47,848 nt of DNA from Companilactobacillus insicii (lineage in GTDB: Bacteria; Bacillota; Bacilli; Lactobacillales; Lactobacillaceae): NCBI RefSeq assembly GCF_003946015.1, contig NZ_RHNU01000019.1, positions 1-47,848 of the forward strand, in the 5' to 3' direction. The notes under the pieces are model-generated. The model was not told the DNA's origin, searched no databases, and saw nothing but the letters and a program-made list of their open reading frames with translations. The position numbers and the translations under genes were made by a program. Positions 24,214 to 31,730 of this stretch are shown in pieces (within the stretch, counting starts at the first letter, position 1; each line of letters begins with the position of its first letter).

Positions 24214-24415
24214 TCGTTTTCCCCCTTTACTGTTTTAATAACCATGGCAATATTATCTACTAAAATAGTATCAAAAAAGATGCACGTAAATATTTCTAAA
24301 TTCATAAATCTTTCTTTCAAGATTTGGGATATAATTCATTTAGTTGTGGAAAAAGCATAAAAATAATTATTTTCATCCGGGAAAATGACCAAATATTGGT
24401 GATGGGGGCTAAATT
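24214..24415. promoter_or_regulatory. Divergent promoter region, WxL gene / methyltransferase-like pair
   Basis: This 202-bp AT-rich spacer has TGATACTATT on the minus strand (24264-24273), inside the inverted repeat TACTA-AAA-TAGTA, about 50 nt before the WxL start. A plus-strand TATAAT near 24332 may serve the divergent methyltransferase-like operon. The -35 elements are weak on both sides. Confidence 0.4.
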
Positions 24416-26089
24416 ATGGATAGTAACAGATCTGAAGCAAAAGAAGAATATCATACGATGATGTTTCTTTTTGTTACACATGATGACAGACTGAACGTTG
24501 TAAATTATTTAAAATCTCATCCGAGTGAGTTATCCTCATTATTCACTAAAAAGGCAAATAAAGAAAATTTAAAATTTTCTGATAATATTCTAAAGACTAT
24601 AGATTTGGAGATGGTTAGAGAATTATGTGATAAGTTTGCTTACCAGAGTCCGGATGAAGATATACAAACTATTTTGAGCTTCTTCCCAAAATCCAATGAA
24701 AAAATTGCAAAAGATCTACTAATGAAAATTGCAAATATACAAGTCGACGATTCTGTTTTAGATGTTGAGTTCACTTATGGAGATTTGATTCAAAGTATTC
24801 TAGATGAGAATAAAAATCAAACGATATTTGGATATGATGAAACTATTCTGTTTGATTTTGTACTATTAATTACTTACTTCAAAGGTGCGACTAATATGCA
24901 TCTGCTGCATGAGAGAATATCTATCAATAAGAATTTTGAGTGCGACAAAGTTGTATCAATACTTCCAAGGTTTTTGAATCCTGATTTACAGAGGAATTTA
25001 TATCTAGATAATTTGAACGATTACAGTCCGGAAATGTTCTCTCCGGGTAGTGTACTCGATCTTCACAGTGGTTATGAGTATATTGAACTTGGAATGAACC
25101 AAGTTAAATCTGATGGACAAGCTTTTTTTGCTTTAACAACAGGAGAATTTCAAGAGGAAAGTTCAATTAAGAGAAAAATGGTTGAGAACGATTGGATTAC
25201 GGCAGTTGTTCAACTTAATTGGACTCTTCGCAACTATGATACGATTATTCTTGTTTTGGATAAGTCTAAGAAAAGAAACCTCAAAAAAGTGCGAATGTTC
25301 AATGCGTCTGATATGAATTGGTCAAACAAAAATAATAGTGAAATCGCAACTATGGAAAAAAGAATAATTGATGCAATTAATAAGGAAAACAATTATTCAA
25401 AGTTTGTTCGTAATGTCACTTTGGACGAAATAATCGCGAATGATTTTAATTTGCTTCCCGCAGATTACCTAAAAGATAGTACGTATGATATTCCTGGCGA
25501 TATGACAGTGAGAGTTTATCAAAATAAGTTAGATGGAATGAAAAGTGTCAAGCTAGGCGATATTGCAGATGTATCGAATAATTGGTTCGACACTACATCT
25601 AAAAACTCCATGACCGAAGGTCGAATTGTTAGAAATGTTAATGATGGAATTTTCCATTTGAGTGACTACTCTTGGGTTAATTTCTTGGATAGAAAGCTTG
25701 ATAAAAAAAGATTTATTAAGGAAAAGGATATTCTTATTAATGGTGGCTTTGGAAATGGGGCAGTATCTTATGTATCTCATAATTATTTGAATACAGGTTT
25801 TAATGGTGTACTTATTCGATTGATAGATGAGAGATTTGACAGTTTTTGGTTGGCTCAATATTTAAGAACACCTTTGGTAATGTGGGAGTATAAGAATGGT
25901 GACTCTTTTAATGAGCTTAGAGTTCCTTTAATATCGATTGAGTCTCAAAGAGAAATGGTTAATTCGTATACTAAAAGTATGAGTGCTATAAATGAAACAC
26001 GTCAGAATTTAACAGAGGAACTGAATAGATCAAAAATTGAGCTGTATAGTGAAATGGGTATGAGTAAGTTTTTTAAATCTAAGATATAA
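24416..26089 (+). CDS. Degenerate HsdM-HsdS-like fusion, copy 1 (catalytic motifs lost)
   Basis: The 557-residue protein follows the order of a type I N6-adenine methyltransferase fused to a specificity half. Residues 1-95 look like an all-helical N-terminal domain. Residues 110-280 align with the HsdM core: DSVLDVEFTYGD at the DPxxGxG SAM motif, then TIFGYDETILFDFVLLITYF as in FGQE...NLxLHG. Residues 326-353 (SKFVRNVTLDEIIANDFNLL...) match the HsdM C-terminus. Residues 376-511 match an HsdS recognition domain (VKLGDIADVSN...KEKDILINGGFGNG...VPLISIESQ), and 515-550 a coiled coil. The SAM motif is destroyed, and the NPPF/Y motif appears as ILPRFLNP (182-189), so methylation is very unlikely. 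Homology is recognised by eye. GGGGG precedes the ATG. Function unknown. Confidence 0.7.
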   Translation: MDSNRSEAKEEYHTMMFLFVTHDDRLNVVNYLKSHPSELSSLFTKKANKENLKFSDNILKTIDLEMVRELCDKFAYQSPDEDIQTILSFFPKSNEKIAKDLLMKIANIQVDDSVLDVEFTYGDLIQSILDENKNQTIFGYDETILFDFVLLITYFKGATNMHLLHERISINKNFECDKVVSILPRFLNPDLQRNLYLDNLNDYSPEMFSPGSVLDLHSGYEYIELGMNQVKSDGQAFFALTTGEFQEESSIKRKMVENDWITAVVQLNWTLRNYDTIILVLDKSKKRNLKKVRMFNASDMNWSNKNNSEIATMEKRIIDAINKENNYSKFVRNVTLDEIIANDFNLLPADYLKDSTYDIPGDMTVRVYQNKLDGMKSVKLGDIADVSNNWFDTTSKNSMTEGRIVRNVNDGIFHLSDYSWVNFLDRKLDKKRFIKEKDILINGGFGNGAVSYVSHNYLNTGFNGVLIRLIDERFDSFWLAQYLRTPLVMWEYKNGDSFNELRVPLISIESQREMVNSYTKSMSAINETRQNLTEELNRSKIELYSEMGMSKFFKSKI

Positions 26090-26105
26090 GTAGTGGGGAA
26101 ACGAA

Positions 26106-27614
26106 ATGGGTTGGAAATATAGTTATTATTGGGCAATGATAATATTTGTGATTCACAATAATAGATCTGAAATGTTACCAAGACTTGAGGCTGAACCCGA
26201 AAAATTGGTTCCCATGTTTAACGAAAAAGCAAAAAAATTAGGCTTTGAGTTTACTGATAACGTTCCTAAAATTATTGATATTCAAAAGGTGAAAGATATT
26301 TGTGATAGTCTCGAAAATATTTCGGATGAGGAATATTTCAAAAAAGTTTATGGACTATTGAATGATGATATCAAGAGTCTTCCCATGTCTTATTTGATAT
26401 ATATTCTAGCCAACGTAAAATCGAGTGATGTCATACTGGATAGCAATTTCCAATATGGATCTGTGATTAAGCATATTTTGAATTACAATCATGAACAGAG
26501 GATTGACGGCTTTGAAGCAACACTTCGCTATGATTTTGTTTTGATATTTGCGTATTGTATGAATGCCAAGAATGTTAATTTGTATCATGATGAGTTCGTC
26601 CCTAATAGAAAAGAGTATGATAAGGCACTATCAATAATTGATAATGATCTTTTGAATCCAGATATTGAAGAAATATTAAAGACCGATGTAGATAATCCAG
26701 CTACTGAAATGATGACTTTAAAGTATTTCCTTAAAAGGGAAGAGAATGACGATGTTTTTAAAGATATTGATAGTAATATGTCACAAGTTAAAGCGAATGG
26801 ACTCGGAGTCTTTGGGGTATCTGAGAAAAAATTAGAGATGAAAAACATAGTAAAGGAAGAATACATTAGAAACGAATGGATCGATACAGTCATTCAATTG
26901 CCAAGAAAAGTAAACTATCATCAGAATATTGTTTTGATAGTTCGAAAAAACAAACGTAAAACTAATCAGTATATCAGAATGATTAATTCACCTACGATTT
27001 TTGATGAATTAAAGTTGAAGTTAGATAAACAAAAGATTGATAGAATAGTTAAATCTGTTAACAATAGCAAAGAATATTCTGGGTTTGTTAGGAATGTTCC
27101 TTTGGATGAAATTAAAGAAAGTAATAATTCTCTTATACCGAGCCGTTATGTTCAAAAATATACGTTTGCTTTACAAGATAATTTATCTATTCAGATAGAT
27201 TATAGTCAACTGGAGGATGGTAATACTTATCGACTATCAGATGTTGCTAAAGTTTATATAGATGATGATAGTAAACCGGAAACTGATTTGGTAATTGACA
27301 GAAAATCAATATACATTGATGTTACGTCTAAGAATATTAGTAAGGACTGGTTAATAGAATTTATCCACAGTCCGGTTGGGAAATTTCAGTTAAATAAACT
27401 GGGCTTGGAAAATATCGGAAATTTAAGAATTCCAATTATACCTGTGGAAAAACAAAAAGAATCAATTCAAAAGTTTAATAATGTTAAACAAAAAGTCGAA
27501 AATGTGAATGCCAGCTTAGATGAAGTGGAAAAAGAAATTAATCAACGGTTGTACGATAGCATGGGTATAAGTGATACTTTCGAAATTATAGACAAAAAAA
27601 ATCTTCCTGATTAA
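26106..27614 (+). CDS. Degenerate HsdM-HsdS-like fusion, copy 2 (shortened recognition region)
   Basis: This 502-residue paralog of the preceding gene starts 16 nt after it. The same landmarks occur: SSDVILDSNFQYGSV (105-119) in place of the SAM motif, SIIDNDLLNPD (176-186) in place of NPPF/Y, NEWIDTVIQLPRKVNYHQNIVLIV as in HsdM, and SGFVRNVPLDEIKESNNSLIP at the methyltransferase end. The region after YRLSDVAKVYIDDDS (375-389) is only about 60 residues before the conserved IPIIPVEKQ, so most of the recognition domain seen in copy 1 is missing. A coiled coil ends the protein. Both copies may act together as a heterodimer. A GGGG ribosome site precedes the ATG. It is probably catalytically inactive; function unknown. 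Confidence 0.65.
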   Translation: MGWKYSYYWAMIIFVIHNNRSEMLPRLEAEPEKLVPMFNEKAKKLGFEFTDNVPKIIDIQKVKDICDSLENISDEEYFKKVYGLLNDDIKSLPMSYLIYILANVKSSDVILDSNFQYGSVIKHILNYNHEQRIDGFEATLRYDFVLIFAYCMNAKNVNLYHDEFVPNRKEYDKALSIIDNDLLNPDIEEILKTDVDNPATEMMTLKYFLKREENDDVFKDIDSNMSQVKANGLGVFGVSEKKLEMKNIVKEEYIRNEWIDTVIQLPRKVNYHQNIVLIVRKNKRKTNQYIRMINSPTIFDELKLKLDKQKIDRIVKSVNNSKEYSGFVRNVPLDEIKESNNSLIPSRYVQKYTFALQDNLSIQIDYSQLEDGNTYRLSDVAKVYIDDDSKPETDLVIDRKSIYIDVTSKNISKDWLIEFIHSPVGKFQLNKLGLENIGNLRIPIIPVEKQKESIQKFNNVKQKVENVNASLDEVEKEINQRLYDSMGISDTFEIIDKKNLPD

Positions 27615-27627
27615 GGAAGATTTTTTT
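27595..27627. terminator. Shared terminator of copy 2 and the second WxL gene
   Basis: AAAATCTTCCT pairs with AGGAAGATTTT around GATTA, with T-runs on both strands. The stem includes the last codons of the plus-strand gene and overlaps the stop of the minus-strand WxL gene, so one hairpin serves both convergent units. Confidence 0.85.
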
Positions 27628-28351
27628 AGTTTACTGAAGGTGTTGGAGTTAATGTCCAAACAATTGAACTGGAGTATTTTTTAGCTGGTTTTGATGATGT
27701 ATCAGCATTCTTAGGAACATAGAGACTAGCTGAATCTGAAGTAGTAAAACTTGTAGTGATTGTACCGGCTTTGTATGATCCGGCTGCCAAATTCATAACG
27801 TTAGTTTCTTGATTACTACCAGCAGTCAATCTAGCTTTATTTGTGGTAATTTTGTTTGATGTTGTACTTACATTATCTCCGTCAGCATCATACAGTTCCT
27901 CAGGATTAAGTGTCATTGAGAAACCATTTATTTTTTGACCATTTGAAGTGAAGCTATTTAAACGTGCAGACAAGTTAAAACCAGGTGTCTGTCCGTCGGC
28001 ATTTTTACGAGATTCTGTTACTTGTAGGATACCTTGAGAATTACCATCAACGATAATATCACCATCGTCAGAATTATCTTTTAAGTTCAATGTAGTTCCA
28101 GAAGCTCCATTACCAAAGTTGAAGTTTGGAACGGCGTCGAGTGTTAATAAACCTGTGATGACTTTGACGCTGACATTTGAAGTCTTTGTGTCGGAAGTAT
28201 CATTGTTAGCAGAATTATCGGTAGTTATAGCGACATTATTAGAATTGTCTAATGATGATGCGTCGGTAGTTGCGGCCTGTGCAACAGGAGAATATAAGAA
28301 GAAGGCACTTAAACTGATAATTATACTATTTATAACTTTTGATAATATCAT
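27626..28351 (-). CDS. WxL-domain secreted cell-surface protein, second copy
   Basis: The 241-residue protein has a signal peptide (cleavage near AQA-ATT) and a WxL domain with VKVITGLLTLDAVPNFNFG (about 63-81), SASLYVP and the C-terminal WTLTPTP. It is a diverged paralog of the WxL protein at 23443-24213 and has the same orientation. It probably sits on the cell wall by binding peptidoglycan. No DUF916 gene is adjacent. The start ATG at 28351 follows GGGGGA. The upstream box TGATACTATT (28384-28393, minus strand) is shared with the other copy. Confidence 0.86.
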   Translation of the reverse strand: MILSKVINSIIISLSAFFLYSPVAQAATTDASSLDNSNNVAITTDNSANNDTSDTKTSNVSVKVITGLLTLDAVPNFNFGNGASGTTLNLKDNSDDGDIIVDGNSQGILQVTESRKNADGQTPGFNLSARLNSFTSNGQKINGFSMTLNPEELYDADGDNVSTTSNKITTNKARLTAGSNQETNVMNLAAGSYKAGTITTSFTTSDSASLYVPKNADTSSKPAKKYSSSIVWTLTPTPSVN

Positions 28352-28520
28352 GATATATCCCCCGACGTCCTATTAATTAACTTAATAGTATCACGAATCA
28401 CAAAAAGTGTCTTTATTTACATCAACTTTTGTAAAAAATTCTTATGAAATCTGGAATAAATGAAAAATATACGTAATTTTAGTATGATATTGTCAAAGAT
28501 GAATACCTGAGGTGGGCAAA

Positions 28521-29147
28521 ATGAAATATGAATGGCGTAAACGAGAAAAAGAATTGTATTTACCCAAGCAAAAAGCTGTCAAAGTTTCAGTTCCAGAGCA
28601 ACGTTTTGTTTCGTTGTACGGAATAGGAGATCCCAATGGACTTCAGTTTAAGGATAGAATAAGTGTTTTATATCCTATTTCTTATGGAATAAAGAGTAAG
28701 TATAAAAAGTATTGTCAAAATTTGAACGATGTGGAATTTGACGATTACGTTGTTTTTCCGTTGGAAGGTGTCTGGTCTTTGACCGAGAATGGGCGTAAAC
28801 TCGATCATTTGGATAAGAATGAATTCGAGTATGATATCATGATACGAATTCCTGACTTTGTTCCAGATGATATCATCAATGCAGCGATTACTGAGGTCAA
28901 ACAAAAGAAGTACCAACCTTTAATGGAAGATTTAGAAATAATCACGCGTCCAGCTTATGATGCAATTGAAATATTGCATATTGGAAAATACGATGATGAA
29001 CCAGCCAGTTTTGAAATAATGGATAGTTTTGCTTCTGAAATTGGCCGAGAACGTAAGTCCAAGATTCATCGTGAAATCTATCTATCAGATGCAAGAAGAG
29101 TTGAACCTGAAAGACTTAAAACAGTTTTGAGGTATGAAATCAAATAA
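28521..29147 (+). CDS. GyrI-like small-molecule-binding domain protein
   Basis: The 208-residue protein resembles the stand-alone GyrI-like (SOUL/AraC effector-type) family. It has the N-terminal KAVKVSVPEQRFVSLYGIGD, then PNGLQFKDRISVLYPISYGIK, an internal GVW segment and a C-terminal half with LHIGKYDDEPASFEIMDSF. Such proteins bind or hydrolyse small toxic compounds; no DNA-binding domain is present. I use the ATG at 28521, which has GAGG 9 nt upstream; a GTG nine bases earlier overlaps that site. It is monocistronic. Confidence 0.75.
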   Translation: MKYEWRKREKELYLPKQKAVKVSVPEQRFVSLYGIGDPNGLQFKDRISVLYPISYGIKSKYKKYCQNLNDVEFDDYVVFPLEGVWSLTENGRKLDHLDKNEFEYDIMIRIPDFVPDDIINAAITEVKQKKYQPLMEDLEIITRPAYDAIEILHIGKYDDEPASFEIMDSFASEIGRERKSKIHREIYLSDARRVEPERLKTVLRYEIK

Positions 29148-29193
29148 TTTGATATGCATATATTAATTTGTTAATGTATAAGGCGATTCGAAA

Positions 29194-29226
29194 AATACTA
29201 GTATTGACTTCCTATATAAGTACAAC
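29194..29226 (+). promoter_or_regulatory. rpsN promoter with palindrome over the -35
   Basis: The perfect 12-bp palindrome AATACTAGTATT (29194-29205) overlaps TTGACT (29204-29209), a good -35, with an A-rich possible -10 about 17 bp downstream. A repressor bound there would block the promoter. It does not resemble the usual Zur box. Confidence 0.4.
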
Positions 29227-29255
29227 AAAATAGGAAAAGGTTAGGTATTAGATTT

Positions 29256-29525
29256 ATGGCACGTAAAGCAAAGATTGAACGTGAAAAAAGACTGCAAAGA
29301 ACTGTTGAACGTTACGCTTCATTGCGTAAGGAATTGAAGGCAGCCGGAAATTATGAAGAACTTAGCAAATTACCAAGGGATTCATCGGCTACGAGACTAC
29401 ATTCTCGTGATTTGATCGATGGTCGTCCACATGGTTATATGAGTAAGTTCCAAATGTCCAGATTGAACTTCCGCAAGTTGGCTCATGCTGGTCAGATCCC
29501 TGGTGTAAAAAAAGCTAGTTGGTAG
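29256..29525 (+). CDS. rpsN: 30S ribosomal protein S14, zinc-independent form
   Basis: The 89-residue S14 has the conserved [18 protein letters not shown] and [28 protein letters not shown] (C-terminal, in two parts) signatures. It lacks the two CxxC pairs of the 61-residue zinc form and has the longer C-minus N-terminus. It is located outside the large ribosomal operon as a single gene. In many Firmicutes this form replaces the zinc-binding one when zinc is short. It is followed by a terminator. Confidence 0.93.
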   Translation: MARKAKIEREKRLQRTVERYASLRKELKAAGNYEELSKLPRDSSATRLHSRDLIDGRPHGYMSKFQMSRLNFRKLAHAGQIPGVKKASW

Positions 29526-29556
29526 AAAAAGTCGTCGTTTATTCGGCGGCTTTTTT
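29526..29556 (+). terminator. Terminator of rpsN
   Basis: AAAGTCGTCG pairs with CGGCGGCTTT (G-T pairs included), followed by T6. It begins directly after the stop. Confidence 0.85.
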
Positions 29557-29586
29557 GGTTACAATAGAAGTAAGGTGGGTAGGGAA

Positions 29587-30294
29587 ATGACAGAGATAAC
29601 GTATTATTCGATTTTAAAAAACAATCAATTGTGTTTACCGTGGAGTGATGATGATAAACCGGCTCAAAAGAAATTGCAGGATGATAAAGAGGCACAGCTC
29701 GCAGCTTTAGTTGGGGAAGAAATGCCTGTGGATAAGTTATTCAATACGGGTGTAATTACTATTTATACACAAGACTTGTTGGAAAACTTTATTAACAAGC
29801 AAAAAAATAAAAGCTACTATTTGCAAAATGCATTTTTCCTGATTGATGATTTAGATAAAAAATTTAAATTCAAAGATGCTAAGTACTTACGTACGCTCTA
29901 TTTGGTGGCTGCTTTGTCACAAAAAAATGCTTTTACACAAAAGATGAATTGGTTGCTCAATTTCGCAGCAGTGTTTGATAATATTGCGGATATTAAATCG
30001 TTAGTTAATGAATACAAAATAAGAGATTGGTCTGATTTTGACTACGACTTCTTAAATAATTTATTCACGGGATCTTCTGAAGCACCTATTTGGAGTCGAC
30101 AAAAAGTTAATATTCAACTTTCGTCATTGAGATATCAATACTACTTCGAGGTTGCACAGTCATTTCAGGATATTCGTGAGTTATTAAAGGTTGACGATAA
30201 CCAAGTGAAATTAGACAGACTTCAAAATGAACATTCGTTGGAACTACTTCATATGAACTATGAATTATCAAAGTTCTTTCCAGATACAAAATAA
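29587..30294 (+). CDS. Uncharacterised 235-residue protein
   Basis: I do not recognise this family. The protein is soluble, mostly helical by composition, with a charged middle (DDLDKKFKFKDAKYLRTLYL) and no signal peptide or membrane helix. The sequence begins MTEITYYSILKNNQLCLPW. The ATG at 29587 has AGGTGGGTAGGG upstream; a GTG at 29575 in frame overlaps that purine stretch. It stands alone between two terminators and shows no link to its neighbours. Codon use looks like that of flanking genes. Confidence 0.6.
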   Translation: MTEITYYSILKNNQLCLPWSDDDKPAQKKLQDDKEAQLAALVGEEMPVDKLFNTGVITIYTQDLLENFINKQKNKSYYLQNAFFLIDDLDKKFKFKDAKYLRTLYLVAALSQKNAFTQKMNWLLNFAAVFDNIADIKSLVNEYKIRDWSDFDYDFLNNLFTGSSEAPIWSRQKVNIQLSSLRYQYYFEVAQSFQDIRELLKVDDNQVKLDRLQNEHSLELLHMNYELSKFFPDTK

Positions 30295-30325
30295 ATAGGA
30301 TTGCCGTTTGGCAATCCTATTTTTG
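30295..30325 (+). terminator. Terminator after the uncharacterised gene
   Basis: A perfect 11-bp stem (ATAGGATTGCC with GGCAATCCTAT), a 4-nt loop and five T directly follow the stop codon. Confidence 0.9.
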
Positions 30326-30373
30326 ATACAATTTCAAAAAAATTACGTAATTTAAATTATAAGGAGAAATCAA

Positions 30374-31009
30374 ATGATTGATTACCGCGAAGCAACAATT
30401 GGAGACTTGGATGAGATTGCTGAATTAGAAACTAATGCGTTCTTTGACTATCCACTATATTGGGATGTCCTAAGAAAGAGATTCAAAAATGATACTGAGT
30501 ATCGAAAGTTTCTGAAACTAATATTGACGATTGAGCTAGCTGTAGATTTGAGAAACAGTCACGGATATGTTGGAATACTTAACGATGAAATAGTGTCAGT
30601 GGCATTGCTGGAATCATTAGATGATAGGAAGATAACTAATTGGGATTTTATTAAAGCCGGTGTGCTCAAATTATTGCCATACTTTTTTAAGTGCAGATTG
30701 TGGAGTTACTTGCAGGAAATGAACCGTGCTGAAAGTAAAAGTCTAGAGTCATCAGATGTTCCTACATGGTATTTAGGTATTTTAGCTATTTCTCCCAAGT
30801 ATCAAGGTAGAAAATTAGGAACAGAAATGCTTCAAGAATATTTGTTTCCATTATTAAGGAAGAAAAATGTCAGAAGGATGACACTGATGACTAATACTGT
30901 GCCTAACTGTCAATTTTATGAAAAGAATGGTTTTTCTGTTTCAGAACATATTAAATTGAGATTTGGCAAGCAAAAAGTAGAAAACTGGAGTTTTCAAAGG
31001 TTGCTATAA
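30374..31009 (+). CDS. GNAT-family N-acetyltransferase
   Basis: The 211-residue protein has a GNAT fold with the acetyl-CoA loop in ILAISPKYQGRKLGTEML (about residues 136-153), followed by VRRMTLMTNTVPNCQFYEKNGF, the usual beta-6/beta-7 region ending in the YExxGF motif. The N-terminus (YREATIGDLDEIAELETNAF) is also typical. The substrate is unknown: an amine on a small molecule or protein. An AAGGAGAAA site precedes the ATG. It is the last gene before the long dlt leader region. Confidence 0.85.
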   Translation: MIDYREATIGDLDEIAELETNAFFDYPLYWDVLRKRFKNDTEYRKFLKLILTIELAVDLRNSHGYVGILNDEIVSVALLESLDDRKITNWDFIKAGVLKLLPYFFKCRLWSYLQEMNRAESKSLESSDVPTWYLGILAISPKYQGRKLGTEMLQEYLFPLLRKKNVRRMTLMTNTVPNCQFYEKNGFSVSEHIKLRFGKQKVENWSFQRLL

Positions 31010-31554
31010 TGGCAACCTTACAAATTTGTAAGTTAGTTGTAAGAAGAAGCAGACGACTTTCAGAAAATAGAAAACTATTATAGACAACGTATCAAAATAT
31101 TACCGTTATTTAGGTACAGATTACATTTTGGCTAAATTATTTTTCAGTATTAATGGAAAGAAAAATATCTAGTTATTCTTATTTTTATATATAAATTGAG
31201 AATGTTTTGTTTTTTAAGAGGGGAAATTGGTTATTTATTTCGGTAACGAGTAACTGTGATTTTTAAATAAAAGGATATTTTGAATTATTATCATGAGATT
31301 ATTCTTTTTTTACTGATAGTTGTTTAAACATATAACGTATAAATCGACTGTGACAGTATGTTTTGGTCAAAAACAACAAAATATTTTTACGAAAACAGCT
31401 ACACATGTTTAAACAACAATTATTATAATACTTATAAAAGTTATATAGATAAAAAAGTAATTCATAAAATCTATTAATTTTTTTGTTTGACACCCTATAT
31501 ATTTGAATGGTTATATAGGCCTTGCGCAGCGGAATAAACGGAGAGGTATAAATT
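31010..31554. other. Long regulatory gap before the dlt operon
   Basis: These 545 bases hold no gene I can support. An ATG-started open frame on the minus strand (31299-31652) has unnatural composition and overlaps dltX. The gap contains the palindrome TTACAAATTTGTAA just after the acetyltransferase gene, and two TGTTTAAACA-type sites at 31322-31329 and 31407-31414 (85 bp apart). The dlt promoter lies at its end. The length suggests that additional control of dlt, possibly by cell-envelope stress, is located here. Confidence 0.5.
31487..31519 (+). promoter_or_regulatory. dlt promoter with inverted repeat across the spacer
   Basis: The consensus -35 TTGACA (31487-31492) is followed after 18 bp by TTATAT (31511-31516). 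The perfect inverted repeat CCTATATA-N10-TATATAGG (31494-31501 and 31512-31519) fills the region between and over the two elements, where a regulator would control access of RNA polymerase. The leader to dltX is about 30 nt. Confidence 0.6.
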
Positions 31555-31704
31555 ATGATGAAGAATTTACTTATATTTTTAAGAAAACCAGTCAGTATGT
31601 TTGTAATTAAGACCATCGCCTTTTTCGCAATCTTTTTAGTTCTTTTATACATATATGGTTACAACGGTGTAGGTAGCGTCAAGTTTATCTATAACGACTT
31701 TTAA
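31555..31704 (+). CDS. dltX: DltX small membrane peptide of teichoic-acid D-alanylation
   Basis: The 49-residue peptide has a basic N-terminus, one membrane helix (residues 15-33) and the conserved C-terminal FIYNDF end, which matches the DltX family (usual FIYNEF-like end, about 50 residues). In lactobacilli DltX takes part in transfer of D-alanine from DltC across the membrane. It lies directly upstream of dltA, where it is normally found. GGAGAGG precedes the ATG at 31555; a second ATG follows immediately at 31558. Confidence 0.88.
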   Translation: MMKNLLIFLRKPVSMFVIKTIAFFAIFLVLLYIYGYNGVGSVKFIYNDF

Positions 31705-31730
31705 ATTGAGAACGAGAGAAGGGAATAGTC

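Noticed and set aside
24416-27614. A functional type I or IIG restriction-modification system
   Set aside because: No helicase/nuclease gene is present, and the SAM and NPPF/Y motifs are absent in both proteins.
29194-29205. Zur box before rpsN
   Set aside because: The palindrome AATACTAGTATT does not fit the usual Zur consensus; only the paralog type suggests zinc control.
31299-31652. Minus-strand open frame of 117 codons before dlt
   Set aside because: It overlaps dltX, crosses the dlt promoter and has a composition dominated by Lys, Ile, Tyr and Phe as expected for random AT-rich DNA.
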